From: Brachypodium distachyon
Taxonomy: Eukaryota; Streptophyta; Magnoliopsida; Poales; Poaceae
DNA: 64,000 nt
Assembly: GCF_000005505.3 (NCBI RefSeq)
Contig: NC_016134.3
Span: forward strand, 9,468,624 to 9,532,623
Reading direction: 5' to 3'
Every line of letters starts with the position of its first letter. Within the stretch, counting starts at the first letter, position 1. Shown piece after piece: positions 10,446 to 21,961 of the stretch. The translations under genes were made by a program, and so were the position numbers. Below the pieces are notes generated by a model. That model saw nothing but the letters and a program-made list of their open reading frames with translations, searched no databases and was not told the DNA's origin.

Positions 10446-10720
10446 GGTAACTTTTTCATCCTCCTCTTTATCAGCGAGAAAATTAATGGCCTCACACAGG
10501 ATGTTGAAAACACATTGTACGATTCCTGTTTCTTCATATAAGAGTTCTGAATTATTGTTTATTTTGCAAGACATTGAAAACATTGGATGGTTGCTGGTTG
10601 TTCATATAAGAGTTGGTGTGTCACTAGTGTGAAGAATAATATTTTTTGACATGCATCGTGAAACAATACATGTCGTGTGTCCTACGTGCGTAGTACTCCC
10701 TCTGATTTATATTACTTATC

Positions 10721-12090
10721 GTAAATAGTGCAGAACCATCACATTTCGATACCTTATTATGGAAACCACCGATTTTGTTAATTTTCGCGCAGAACCACAA
10801 CCACCGCAATTCGGTAAACTGGTTGCACACAGCACGATTTTTCTGGCTGACCGTGCCGAGCTGACGTTAACTCCGTCTGTCCAACCCTTTCTTTCTCCCA
10901 CTCACCTCCTCCTGTTCCTTCAACTTCCCCAGAACGCCCCATCGCTGCTGCTCCGCCGCCGCGAGCGCACGGCTCCGCGCGTGCCTGCGCTTCCGTCCCC
11001 GCGCTGCCGCATGCCGTCCCGCGCCCCGCTGCTGCTCCGCCGCCGCAAGCCGTCCGGCGCCGCCGCGCGCGCTGACGCCTGCCGCCCGGCGCGCCGCTGC
11101 TGCCGCCGCGCGCGCCGCTGTTGCAGCCCTGCACGCCGCCGCGCGCGCCTCTGCTGCCGCCGCCCCGCGCTACGCTGCTGCCCTGGCCGCTCTCTGGGCC
11201 GGGCGTCCAGGAGGCCGCGACGGCCCATTCCCAAGTGCTCGCGCTTCCCGGTCATGGTGAATTGATTGACCGGACGATGGAGAACTATCGAGAAATTGCC
11301 CTCCTTCGATCCAGGTCAATACTCTGCTTGATCTGATTTCACCGTCTGCAATGACAAAAAAGATCAATCAACGGCGGGCGGAGGTGGGCGGAGATTTCAC
11401 CATGCGCCGGTCGCCGCCGGCGGAGGTGGGCGGAGATCAGCGCCATCGCGGAGAGTGGGCCTAGTAGAGAAATTGCCCCGAATCCGGCTGCTCGCCGAGT
11501 CCACGCTGGCGCACTACGACCGGCTGTTCGAGGCCAAGTCGGCGGCGGCGAGGCGCGACGTCTTCTTCGTCATGTCCGGCGCCTGGAGGTCCCCCGCGGA
11601 GCGTTTCTTCCTCTGGATCTCCGGCTTCCGCCCCTCCGACCTCCTCGCCGTCCTCTCCCCGCAGCTCGAGACAGAGGAGCCGCTGGCACCGCTGGCGCTA
11701 ACGGAGGCGCATGCGGAGGAGGTGCGGCGTACGTCGAGGCAGGCGGAGGGCGAGCTCTCGCAACGGAGGCTGGACGAGTTGGCGCCGCTCGCGGATCTCT
11801 CTGATCAGGGGAATACTCCATGGGGCTGCTCGCCGGAGACAAAGAAGAGAAATGGAGAAGAGAGGGCTTCGGTGGAGAGGGGGAGAATGGACAGGGGTAC
11901 GGCTCGGCGCTACATCAGCACGGTCAACCTAGCCGGTGGGCCTGGTCGGTCAGAAACGTGCTTATACGTCGCAATCGACAGAATCAGCGTGCAACAAGTT
12001 CACTGAATTGCGGTGGTTCTGCCCAAAAATTATCAAAACCGATGGTTTTCGCAACAAGTCACTGAAATGTGGTGGTTTTGTGCAATTTAC
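10721..12090. mobile_element. Pack-type TIR element with captured gene fragment
   Basis: Inverted repeats of roughly 105 bases bound the element. The left arm is 10721-10829 and the right arm 11989-12090. Matching blocks include ACCACCGCAATTC on the left and its complement on the right, CACATTTC/GAAATGTG, and GGTTGCAC/GTGCAAC. The interior is very GC-rich and contains the DOG1-like fragment at 11455-11816 and other gene-like GC-rich sequence at 10870-11330. No transposase is present. Gene-fragment capture between about 100-base TIRs is typical of Pack-MULEs; a hAT-like origin is possible. No clear 9-base target duplication was seen. Confidence 0.65.
11455..11816 (+). pseudogene. DOG1-domain fragment of a TGA-type bZIP factor
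   Basis: The plus-strand frame reads LLAESTLAHYDRLFEAKS, then RDVFFVMSGAWRSPAERFFL, then GFRPSDLLAVLSPQLE, and later a helix ending ELSQRRLDELAPLADL. This is the DOG1 region of TGA bZIP transcription factors (family pattern: AHYDE.F..K..AAK.DVFH..SG.WKTPAER.FLW.GGFRPSELL). The bZIP region and protein ends are missing, and sequence after LSDQGN is unrelated. Intact relatives bind as-1 elements and work with NPR1 in defence. Here it is an incomplete copy carried by the surrounding TIR element. A regulatory small-RNA role is possible but unproven. Confidence 0.75.
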
Positions 12091-12186
12091 TCTGTCGAAA
12101 TATTACATGTATCTAGACGGTTTTAAAACATATATACATCTGTATTTAAACAAATTTGGGACAATTAATATGGGTGGGAGTGAGTA

Positions 12187-13080
12187 TAAATTATGAACTG
12201 AGATGTGGTAATGTAGTTGTCGTCGAGGACATTGCATTTTCTACATAACCTATGTGGCAATTATGTTTGGAAAAAAGAACAGCAAAATTAAGATGGTTCA
12301 CGCGCAGGAAGAAACTCTGAGAGAGTTTGGCACCCATGAAAAAAAAAGCAGAAATCACTGCCTCTAGCATCAGGGCTTGTAGTAGTCTTTGATGCAACAC
12401 CACCAACCATCAGAAGCGTGCCTGCAGACTCCGATTTTGACAGTCACAAATGAGTCAGCAAAACATGTAGGGAAGTATGAAGAAACAGGAGAAGCTGAAC
12501 AATCGGCAGTGCCGAGAGACCTCAAATATTCAACAATCGATAAACAGAATGTACATGCCATAATTAACAGATAGTAACATGAAACACCAGGTCAGAACAT
12601 CACAAGGAAATGAGAACACGAAAGACAGAGAATCTTTAGGCAGTAAACACGTTCTTATTTTAAAACAGTATAAGCTCTCACAAATTAAATCACCAAAACG
12701 GAAACAATTTTTGCTTTGTGATCTGCACTGGATCAGAGAAGTTGATAAACAAGTGGCCAAGATCAGGAGAAGACATGTTTGTTCGACAGCATGTCTGAAT
12801 CAAAAAAATCTGTTCTACAACAGCAGAGATTTCCTTCGAAAAAGAAGAAGCAGAAGAACAGATATCTGAAAATTGGCCACCAACACAGGCACATCGAGGA
12901 TTAATGTAGTCAGATACAGCGTGCTTAATTTCAGAAAGAAATGGCTAAGAACCAAAAAAAAGAAGACAACTGAAGTTATTGACAGATAAGGGGAATACAA
13001 GCTCACAAGAGCGTAAAAGCAAACACACTGAAGAAATACTGGTAATCAGATTAAATAGTACTACTAACATTACTACAAAA
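12187..13080. other. Spacer downstream of NLR-B, no gene seen
   Basis: AT-rich sequence without a recognisable gene. The segment 12983-13027 (CAGATAAGG.GAATACAAG, then CTCACAAGAGC) recurs at 43861-43905, where it is joined directly to NLR upstream sequence. Confidence 0.5.
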
Positions 13081-13219
13081 AGATTTGCCTAGTGGTTTGC
13101 AGCCTTGACATTATTCACCCTTCGCAACAGACAGACAGCCGTCTCCTTTATAATTCAGATAAAGGCGCCCCAAACCTATAGTTTGGCTCGGATCGGAGCC
13201 ACCTTGCTGGACATTGCCT

Positions 13220-16200
13220 TCACCGTCTTCTGATGTCCGTACCCAGTGATGCACGTTTATTGCGTATCCTCAGCAGATCGAGTTCATAGCCTAACAAATA
13301 GATTAACAAACATTACCAGGGTTAGTAACATATTGTTGTTACCCAAGCATCATTCTACAAATACAAAATGGAAAATAAGGCATCAAAAGGAGTGCTACCT
13401 TCTGGACATATAAATTCTTTCTTCGGAACGTTCTCAATCTTTTGCCAGTTTGGATGTCCGATTGTTTGACAAGACTTCATGAGTTCATCAGTGCACCACT
13501 TGAGGGTAAACTCCTCAAGAGCCTGGGGCAGTGTTGGAAGCGAGCTGATGTTCAGGCACTCACAGATCATCAGATCCTTGAGCAATATGAGATTCTCCAT
13601 ATTGTCTGGTAAGGCGTCCCAGCTGCAGTCCCAGACTGTGAGCGAACGTAGATGAACGAAAGCCTCAAGTCTAGGAGCAGGTCCCAGTTGGCTCCATCCG
13701 TGGAGCTTAAGTCCACGCAGGTCCTTTGGGCCGCCGTTCTGCTTACCCACCATCCAGTTTGGGTACCTCAAGCCGCGGTAGTTATATATGTACAGTGTTT
13801 CAAGCCAAATGGGAGGACAAAGACTCTCAAATACCTCTGCTTCAACTTCTGGACTGCTGGACCTTGTAGCACCACTCTGGCTAAGCGACAGATGTGTGAG
13901 CCGTTCCTTGGCCGCTTGATTGGCTTCAAGAGCTTCCACCTTGCTCTCAACATTATCAAGATGGAGGATCTCCAGGCTGCCACGAAGCTTGTTTAGGTAC
14001 CTCAAACCTTGGTAGTTATACATGTACAGTGTTTCAAGCCATGTGGGAGGACAAAGACTACCAAATGCCCCCGCTTCGACTTCTGGACGACTGGACCTCA
14101 TAGCAACACCCCAGCCAAGCGACAGATGTGTGAGTCGTTCCTTGGCAGCTAGATTGGCTTCAAGAGCTTCAACCTTGGTCTCAACATTTTCAAGACGGCA
14201 GATCTCCAGGCTGCCGCGAAGCTTGTTTAGGTCCCTCAGCTGATTTACCTTGTACCCTTCTGCGTTCCATACTGTGAAGTTTGGTACTGTTTGGAGCGAG
14301 GTTAGCTTGCCTATGTTAGGAAAGTCCAGGTCTATCGAGCAGAATATATGCCGCAAGTTGATGAGGTCAGCAGAGGGAAATACCAATTTTTTGCACAGAC
14401 CAAAATCTACCAGCTGCATATGGTAAAGCTTGGTTACTGTGCCAGGTAAAATTACCCTGCATGACATGCTTGTACGGAAAGCAAGATAGCGTAGATGCTT
14501 TAACTTACTAATAGACTCTGGGACTAAGAACACATCAGGTTCCTTGATTACTGCGTCATCTTCACGATTCAAAGCTATGGCCAGTACCCGCAATTTCCGC
14601 AGCCTCTTGAGTATACTCGCTATGACTTTTTCCTCAATTGGTGTACCCCCTCCAACAGTATAAATGATGAGAGTGCGTAGATTTTTCAACTGAAGAATCT
14701 TCTCAGTAATCAATTCGCTGTCATAGTTCTGAACAAAAAGATGGCGAACATCTCGAGGAACATCTCCTCTCCAGCCTTCTCTTCTCTGGCCTTTTCCTCC
14801 CCCGACTTTGCTCCAGATCGAGCCATTCTCGATTCTGAAGCAATCACTTCCGGCGACAGTGTCTGCTAAATCATGCAGCATATCATGAACTAAATAGTAG
14901 TCCATGTCAGTGCAGAAGTCCTTGCCTCCTGGTTGCAGAAATGACGTTGACACTAGTTCATCAAAGTATCCCCGACAAACATCTTCCGTTTCCTCTCCTT
15001 CATTAGTACCTCTTACAAACCCTTCTGCCACCCACAACTTAACTAAATCGTCGCGTATCAAATGATGTCTTCTGGGGAAAATACTACAGTAAGCAAAGCC
15101 TGCTGATCAAGCTGCAAGTAACTCCACCACAGGGCTCCCATGGTCCCATCGACATTCCCATTTTTAACTGTTGTCCAAAACTCAGCACTGAGTCTCCTCC
15201 CTAGCCGTCCTCCAACTATTCTGGCAGCTAGTGGTGACCACTTCAGCTTTTTTGCAATGTCAACCCCAATCGCTTCGAGTCTTCTACGATCATGATCATC
15301 TATCACTGCACCTTCAAGTGCATAATGCATTAACAAATTAAGGAAAGCATTGTCATCCAGGTCAGATATGGGAATACATCTCGGTTTTGCAGCACCCAGA
15401 ACTAACAATGCTTCTTCAGTCCGACTAGTCACCAGGATCTTGCTTCCTGCCTGTCCAGCCTTTAGTGGAGAAAGTATTAATTGCAGGTTCCCCTGCTGCC
15501 TCTCATCCTGAATATCGTACCAGACATCATCTAGTACCAAGAGGAACCGTCTTCCGTGCAGTTCCTCCTCTAACTTATCTTGTAGTACGTTAAGACTAGT
15601 GAGTTGAGGACACGGACTTCCTGTAGCTGCCTCAAATATTTCCTTGAAAATGGCACTCACACTAAAAGACTGAGAAACATGAACCCACATAATAAGGTCG
15701 AAATGACCTTCCATTTTCTCTTGCTTGTCCTTTTTCTCACGGGCACAAACTAACTGTGCAAGGGTTGATTTCCCAGACCCGCCAATGCCATGAATACCAA
15801 CTACAGAATAGCATACACCATTGTTGGCGTCTGGTTGACCTTCACCTTCCTTCTCATGAAGCATTTCTATGATCTTGTCACAATCTTTATCTCGCCCAAT
15901 TACTACTGGTGGAGGAGCCGCAGTAGTGACTGCACCTCCTGAATTAGCAGGACCAGCATGGCTTCCATTGAAAGTACTGACGGTTGACAAGTTCAGGTGC
16001 TCTACAAATTTGTATGCACTGTTTATAATGTCTTCTATCTTCTCTAGGCTATCCTTCAGCTCTTTTTTTGGCATACCAGTCTCCTGTAAAACAAACATGA
16101 TTCAATTATTAGGTAGATTACAGTTGTATTATCTTATAAAGGTCACACATAGTTGCATTTCTTGCTACATTGTTAATTACAAACAAGCAACAGATCTATA

Positions 16201-16838
16201 TATTAGTTCTGAGCATACCAAATATTTTACGTAGATTTTCCAAAAAGATCAGAACACAATGGAAAATGGAAGGACCTTTTTTTTCTAGGATTTGAACCTG
16301 TGTCTGATCTGTTGCTGAAAAGTGAATACCCAACCCGCATGACACTTAAAGGTGAGATCAGAAGTAGAAACATATAATAACACATAATACAGTGCCAAGT
16401 TAGAGAGCTTGGGAGAAATCGAAACACATGGCGGCAAGGGAAGAGGACCTTATTTTTTAGGAGGGGGGCCTTGGGAAGGAGTTTCTTCACCCAACCCGTC
16501 TTATGAAGAGGCTCAATGCCGTCTGACTTGAACTTGTCATCTTGAATTTTCTTCTTGAGATACTGATATTCAACATCATCCAAGATGTCCTCGGCTTCAT
16601 AGAAAGCAGACTTGAGATCCCTGAACAGCTGCTCCAATCGAGGCCTGTTGGGGATCTTGTCAAATACTTCCATCGCACGTTCCAGCAGTAAAACTTTTGG
16701 CGCAAGCTGCAGCAGCTTCTGTGATGCGTTAAAGCTGAGATAGGCAGAGGATTTCTTGAAAAGCTCAGAGATGATGGGTGATGCAACCCATCCTACAGCC
16801 TTCATGCCTATTCCTAGTGCGGTCATTGGGTCCGCCAT
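13220..16838 (-). pseudogene. NLR-B: CC-NBS-LRR receptor, one frameshift
   Basis: Three exons fit: 16838-16449 (130 codons, donor AAG/GTCC), 16083-13399 (acceptor TTTTACAG, donor AAG/GTAGCA) and 13290-13220 (acceptor TTTGTTAG), about 1048 residues in all. Exon 1 holds the Rx-type CC domain with YEAEDILDDVEY (EDVID-like). Exon 2 carries P-loop GIHGIGGSGKSTLAQ, RNBS-A FDLIMWVHVSQSF, kinase-2 RRFLLVLDDVWYD, RNBS-B GSKILVTSRTEE, GLPL variant WSPLAARIVGG, RNBS-D FAYCSIFPRRHH, the MHD-equivalent VHDMLHDLA, then LRRs. One base is missing at 15099/15100 (CAGCAG/GCTTTGC), so the frame breaks exactly at RNBS-D; all else, including exon phases, is consistent. The LRR contains a 234-base duplication. The GLPL Gly is changed to Trp-Ser-Pro, an oddity. 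Without the indel this would be a normal-length receptor. Confidence 0.9.
13762..14229 (-). repeat. 234-bp tandem duplication inside NLR-B LRR
   Basis: GGTACCTCAA occurs at 13762 and 13996, a period of 234 bases (78 codons, in frame). Each unit encodes LNKLRGSLEI, then a block with VEALEAN.AAKERLTHLSL, then SLCPP.WLETLY.YNY. The units differ at many positions (for example SQSGATRSSS versus GWGVAMRSSR), so the event is not very recent, or the copies were diversified by selection. Confidence 0.9.
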
Positions 16839-16964
16839 TAGAAGCTGACCTGCTGGAAGTAGAGCGGGTCGCGTATTAGGACGGTCAAGAGTAACAGGTT
16901 GTGAAGGGGAGGTTTCTTAGAATGGTTAACTAACCAGGAGAGTTCTAGCAGCACAAATATTGGT

Positions 16965-17600
16965 CCAGATTCATGAGAAAGGAACCTTCCGTGCACCCAC
17001 CATTTATATAAAGAATTATCCCTGTTTGGCAGTGCCTTGTTGAGAACAATAATACATCCTGCGGGTGCTTCAAAACCGAGAGAGCGCTTAGTATACTAAT
17101 CCTTCCTCGGTACATTCCAAGACCTCATTGTCATTTGTTGTCCTCACATGCTTGTGTTTTATTAGTCCTTGCACACAAAGCTACCATCGACTCTGGGGAT
17201 ACTATCATGACACCATTTTAAAGATGATAAGCAACGAAGCCTTTCTAATTCCTGCAGATAACACCAATACTAATTAATAATGAATTAAACCACACTAGCA
17301 ATATTACTCTAGAGAGACTTGTGCTCCCACTTTTGTTGTTGTTGCAAACCTTCAGATAAGGGGTAACAAAATTGCTATAGTTCAGTTTGCAGACTTGACG
17401 CTGGGCACTGCAAGAGTGCAGCATCAATCAATGTATGTATTATTCACGATTCTGGAAAATGAGCAACCAGCTGACAGGAAAGCACAAACCGCTCCTTACA
17501 TATGCACGTATATATGCAGCAAAAACGTGATGCGAAATGCTAGAGACTAAGCCTGTACTTGCAGAAAAATATATATACAGGGAGATTTTTGCAACAAAAA
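16965..17600 (-). repeat. NLR-B upstream segment, paralogous to 5470-5990
   Basis: Matches the NLR-A upstream block at 5470-5990 (shared GAGAACAATAATA, GTGCTTCAAAACCGAGAG, CCAAGACCTCATTGTCATT-like, AAACGTGATGCGAAATGC). It sits between the NLR-B start codon and its 5' module, so it is probably 5' leader intron. No conserved ORF. Confidence 0.7.
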
Positions 17601-17693
17601 GACACGGAGAGACAAAACGAGCGAGGGCATTCCGGTTTCCAACTTCACTGTAGATTTGCAATTATGCTACTACTCATGTTCTGTTAATATATA

Positions 17694-17776
17694 CTCCCTC
17701 GAATCAATAAAAAAGTGTCGCCCACTTAGTACTAACTTAGTACAAAATGGGCGACATTTTCATGGATCGGAGGGAG
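17694..17776. mobile_element. Stowaway MITE
   Basis: Palindrome from CTCCCTCGAATCAATAAAA to its complement ending GATCGGAGGGAG, with TA on both flanks (17692-17693, 17777-17778). The core GTGTCGCCCACTTAGTAC pairs with GTACAAAATGGGCGAC. A direct 24-base-scale repeat of flanking DNA (TGTAGATTTGCAATTATGCT at about 17651 and 17797) surrounds it, so the insertion site lies in a small tandem duplication. Confidence 0.85.
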
Positions 17777-17829
17777 TAATAGTACTACATACTGTAGATT
17801 TGCAATTATGCTACCACTCATGTCTCAGC

Positions 17830-18430
17830 CTCTCAGGTTTCCAACTTCACTGTAGAAAATGACTCTGAATTTCTGAAATTAACCTGGATTAGTCTTGGCC
17901 TAATTTGAGGGGAAAGGGGGGAAATCGGCCAGTTCATACACCTTCCTCGATGAAAAAAGTCTGAGGTTTCTATTTCAAACGTGGTCACAACTCAGAAACA
18001 ATACAGCAGTAAAGCACGCAGGGGAAATACAGACGCATCTAAGAAATTGCAGAGAAGAGAAAACCTAAGACAGAGAGAACCCAGCTTAACTGTCCCAGAG
18101 CTCGCAAGTTCGTGCTGACCGGCCGGAGCCTGTATGGGCGTCGCCGGAGAAGTGCGGCGGGGAATCGCCTGCGACAGCCGGACCGGAGCTGCCCCGGCCG
18201 CCGCCATCCTCCTCCGCCGCCGGGCAGCATCGAGACAGAGAGAGAGACGCCTGTGGGCTTCTGTCGCCCCGACAGAGGCGTCGGACTGGCCTGGTTTAAT
18301 GGGCCTTCAAAGTTGATGGGCCAAATCGTCAAGAGGCCATAGATACTGCACGCCAAGTTGCGCGCCATTTTCGAAACTCCTCGCTCCCGCCAAACTGATT
18401 CCAACGAGCAGAGTTTCTGCACCGCGCGCC
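17830..18430 (-). promoter_or_regulatory. NLR 5' non-coding module, copy B (NLR-B)
   Basis: Contains the shared module (AAAACCTAAGACAGAGAG, then GTTCGTGCTGACC, GGGCGTCGCCGGAGAA, CTGTGGGCTTCTGTCG, ATGGGCC motifs). The stretch at 17830-17985 (GGTTTCCAACTTCACTGTAG, CTCGATGAAAAA) is also shared with copy D at 43915-44040. It lies about 1.2 kb upstream of the NLR-B ATG, in the right orientation for promoter and first untranslated exon. Confidence 0.6.
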
Positions 18431-18929
18431 GTCCGATTATGCTTTCCTTAATTTTTATTCAGGACCGAAGGCATCATGTCCGGCTTTTCTTTTACGTGAG
18501 AAAGGCGAAGTCCATACATTAAATTAAGGAAAACGATTGGTTTCAACCGACCGATCCCTCCACGTGATCGGCCTACTTCTGCGCTCGACACTTGGCCCAT
18601 CCATGGTAAAAAAAGAGCCACCGCCAGTGTAGTAGGTCCCACGTTTTTCTTCCTGCCTTATCCTCCTTTCGTTTACTTGCGTTCCTATCTCCTCCTTATC
18701 GGAGCTAATTTTCTTCCTTGTCCCGTATTCTAATCGCCATGGAAGAACGTTAACCTCGCCGGTGCTGCGATGGGCGGCTGGCGGTGCTGCAACCCAATGA
18801 TTTGAAGTGAAGGGAACCAAAATACACATGCGCGAAAAAGAAAACGTATATACATGGACTTTGTATCCGAAAACACTCGTCCGCCCGCCGCGGACGACTT
18901 GCGGCAGCTTCTCCCCGATTCCCCCTTTC
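18431..18929. other. Spacer between NLR-B module and LINE B
   Basis: Mixed-composition sequence. Short open frames have no recognisable similarity. No feature supported. Confidence 0.4.
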
Positions 18930-19027
18930 CCCCATGTATTAACAGGTAGAAGTAATTACAAAAGCTGCCAAAAGAGAAAAAAGAGAGGAAGCAAAAAAGG
19001 AACTAAGAAAAGGGAACAAAAGAAAAC

Positions 19028-20089
19028 TCAAGGGGGCTCCCAGAGGAGCTTGCGCAGGGCCTTGGCACCGGCAAAGGCCCATTCCTGCGCCTCGTCTTTA
19101 ATGAAGCTAGCAAGCTGGGGCGGAGCAAGCGCTTTGTCGTGGAAGGCCCGGGAGTTTCGTTCGCGCCAAATGGAGTGGCAAACAAGGATGAACAGGGAGC
19201 TCATGCCTTTTCTGAGCTCAGCGCGGGTAGCAGCCATCAGGTGATCACGAAACGAGAGGACAGAAGCAGCGTCCCAAATAGCAACGACGATGCTACGGCA
19301 ATTGAGCCAAAGCGCCACGGTGCACCAGAGCTGACTCGAGAAAGGGCATTCGACGAAAAGGTGCGTGGACGTCTCGAGGTTGCGATGGCAAAGAGGACAG
19401 AAATAGCAGTTGGGCCAACCTCGTCGCTGCAGCCGATCGGCACACCTGAGACGGTCTTGAAGCATGAGCCAGGCGAAGAACTTGGCCTTCGGTGGAGCCC
19501 AGATGCGCCAAACCACCTGGGGCATCGGCGAGGAGATGCGACCCGCGGACTGAAGCTGGTAGGCGGAGCGCGCGGAGTAGGAGCTGTCCGCGGTCAGAAT
19601 CCACCAGATGGAGTCGGGGGCACCTGGCTGAAGAGTGACCATGACGAGCTCTCTCCAAGCAAGAACGAACTCGAAAAGAAAGGCTTCAGACCGATCGTGG
19701 CGCAAGTCGCGAATCCATTGATGACCACTGAGCGCATCGGTGACCGAACGAGACTTGCGGCGGGAGCGGGCAAAGAGCAAGGGAAAGGCGAGCCGCAGAG
19801 GAAGGCCGCCGATCCAGTTTGAGTGCCAGAAGGTCGCCATCTTGCCATCGCCAACAGAGACATGGGTGGCTGCCGCAAAGAGGTCTCGGTCGATCTCGTC
19901 GCAGGGAGTGGCAGTGCCAACCCACGGCCTCTCGGGAGCACGCCATTCGAACCACAGCTAGCGCAACCGCAAAGCTCGACCGAAAGAGCCCAAGTTTGCG
20001 AGGCCCAGGCCGCCAAAATCCAACGAAGAACACACCTTGGTCCAGTTGATCTTGCATTTACCGCCGACAGTGGCGTCGTCGTCGACACC
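19028..20089 (-). pseudogene. LINE B C-terminal region with zf-RVT
   Basis: It continues in the same frame as the RT after the TAG: KINWTKVCSSLDFGGLGLAN, a second TAG at 19958-19960 replacing Trp (RLR then LWFEWR), then VGDGKMATFWHSNWIGG. The zf-RVT core follows: YSARSAYQL, KAKFFAWLMLQDRL, CYFCPLCHRNLETSTHLF. It ends ALRKLLWEPP at 19028. The zinc finger is thought to help bind the element's RNA. Confidence 0.85.
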
Positions 20090-21930
20090 CTAGAGGAAAC
20101 ACCGACGAATCTTGTCGAAGGAGGAAGTGAAATTTTTGGGGAGCTTTAGCGCCGTCATGGAGAAGACAGGGAGGGCGCCAAGAACAGAATTGGAGAGCGC
20201 ATGACGCCCACCGGCATTGATCCATCGCCCACGCCAGCCCGCCAACCGGGCTCGGGCACGGTCGATGATGTGCTGGAGGTGGACGACCTTGACCCGCCCC
20301 AGGGAGAGGGGGAGGCCGAGATAGCGCATAGGGAACACCTCCCGGATGCCGGCGAACGGCAAGAGAACATTGTCGAGGTCGATGTCGTTGCAGCGTATCG
20401 GGGCCACGGAGCATGTGCCAATGTTGATGCGAAGGCCGGAAGCGAGACCGAACTCAACCAAGCGAAGATCTTGTTGTACCGGGTTGATGAAGATGATGGC
20501 GTCGTCGGCGTAGAGGCGCGCGTGCATGGAGGCCTCCCGTAAGGGCAGTGGGGAGAGGCCGCCAAGCTCCCTTGCGCGGAGGAGGAGACGCTGCAGCAGG
20601 TCGATAGCGAGGATGAAGAGGAGAGGCGACAAGGGATCGCCCTGCCAGAGACCCCAGGGATGAAGGATGGTGTCACCCACCGCGCCGTTAACCAGCACCG
20701 AGGAGGACGCGGTAGAGAGGAGCATGGAGATCCAATCGCGCCAACGGGCCGGGAAGCCGAGGCGCGATAGGAGCTCAAGCAGGTACTCCCAAGAAACCGA
20801 ATCGAAGGCTTTCGCAAAATTGAGCTTCAGCAGCAGAGCGGGCTTGTTTTGTCGGTGCAGAGCGCGGGCGATGTTCCTAACAAACAAGAAATTGTCGTGG
20901 ATGTAGCGGGTCTTAAGGAAGGCGCTCTGAGTGGGAGAGATGAGCTCCCCCATAAGCGGCGCTAAACGACGAGCAAGGACCTTGGAGGAGAGCTTGGCAA
21001 ACGAGTGAATGAGACTGATCGGACGCAGGTCGTGAACGGAACTCACTTGAGCTTTCTTGGGGAGCAAGAAAATGAAGGCCGAATAAGGGAAGCAAAATTC
21101 CCTCCCGCTAGGTGGTACAGATGGTTGAAGGCAGCGAGAAGGCCAACAAGACCGGTAAAACGTACAGGTGAAGCCGTTTGGCCCGGGTGCCTTCTCAGCC
21201 GGAGAATCGAGGACGGCATCCCAAATCTCCTCCAGGGAGAAAGGGTTATCGATGCCAGCCGCTGGAAGGGAGGGCAAGTGCAGCTCTTGCCAGGCAAGAT
21301 CGCGGCTGCGCGGAGAGGAAGCGCCGAGAATGTCGGAGAAGTGTTGATGCAGCGCGTTGGCCTTGTCCTCGTGTGCAACGTGTACACAGGAGCTGGAGGA
21401 AATCTGATGAATGAAATTTTTGTGGCGCCTAGAATTGATCTTGATATGAAAAAAATCTGGTGTTGGCATCGCCCTCCCGAAGCCAGACCTGACGGGACGC
21501 CTGGCGGCGGTGGGCGCGCTCAACGGCAGCAAGGCCGAGCACCTTGGTCTTGACAGCACGACGGAGGTGAAATTCCAGGGTCGTGAGCGGACGGGAGTCC
21601 TGCGCGACGTCCAGGCGGAGAATAATCTCGAGAGCAAGGTGGAGCTGGAAGCGGGTATCGCTGAAAAGCCCTTTGCTCCAACGGCGGAGAGCGCGGGCAG
21701 CCCGACCCAACTTGATGCGGAGCCGGCGGAGAGGATTGGCAGAGGACACCTCCTCGGACCAGGCGGAGGCCACGATGTCGGAGAAGCCCGGGTGCTTCGG
21801 CCAGAAATTTTCGAAGCAGAAACGCGTTTTCCGGGGCGGCATACTGAAACTGGCGAGGAGCAGCGGACAGTGGTTGGAGTGTGACGTGGAGAGGGCATGG
21901 ACAGCGCAAGGAGAGAACAGGGCATCCCAT
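20090..21930 (-). pseudogene. LINE B reverse transcriptase
   Basis: The EN-RT linker is read at 21930-21456 in one frame (CPLLLASFSMPPRK..., RWSKGLFSD, WLREGDANTRFF). Seven T's at about 21449-21455 then shift into the RT frame starting FFHIKIN. RT blocks follow: SPAEKAPGPNGF, SAFIFLLPKK, LRPISLIHSFAK, SAFLKTRYIHDN, KAFDSVSWEYL, GDPLSPLLFI and the catalytic LYADDAIIF. The domain ends at a TAG at 20090-20092, in the position where related LINEs have Trp (RRCFL then GVDDD). The catalytic aspartates are kept, so decay is fairly recent. Confidence 0.85.
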
Positions 21931-21961
21931 GCGGCGTTGCAGAAGATGTGGGTTGTTGCTG

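Larger units (their letters stand above)
10696..12184. mobile_element. Stowaway MITE split by a Pack-type element
   Basis: The left part (10696-10720) begins CTCCCTCTGATTTATATTAC. The right part (12091-12184) ends CAATTAATATGGGTGGGAG with TGAG and then TA at 12185-12186. The two halves carry the complementary ends of a common grass MITE (CATATTAATTGTC type). The 1.37 kb between them is a separate TIR element (next entry). Confidence 0.7.

Noticed and set aside
10759..11265. GC-rich frames left of the DOG1 fragment
   Set aside because: Arg/Pro/Ala-rich in every frame on both strands; no domain, probably captured GC-rich 5' gene sequence at most.
13220..16838. Two separate genes (NB-ARC gene and LRR gene) instead of one NLR
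   Set aside because: The break lies inside RNBS-D and the frames join with a one-base change; the exon phases agree with a single gene.
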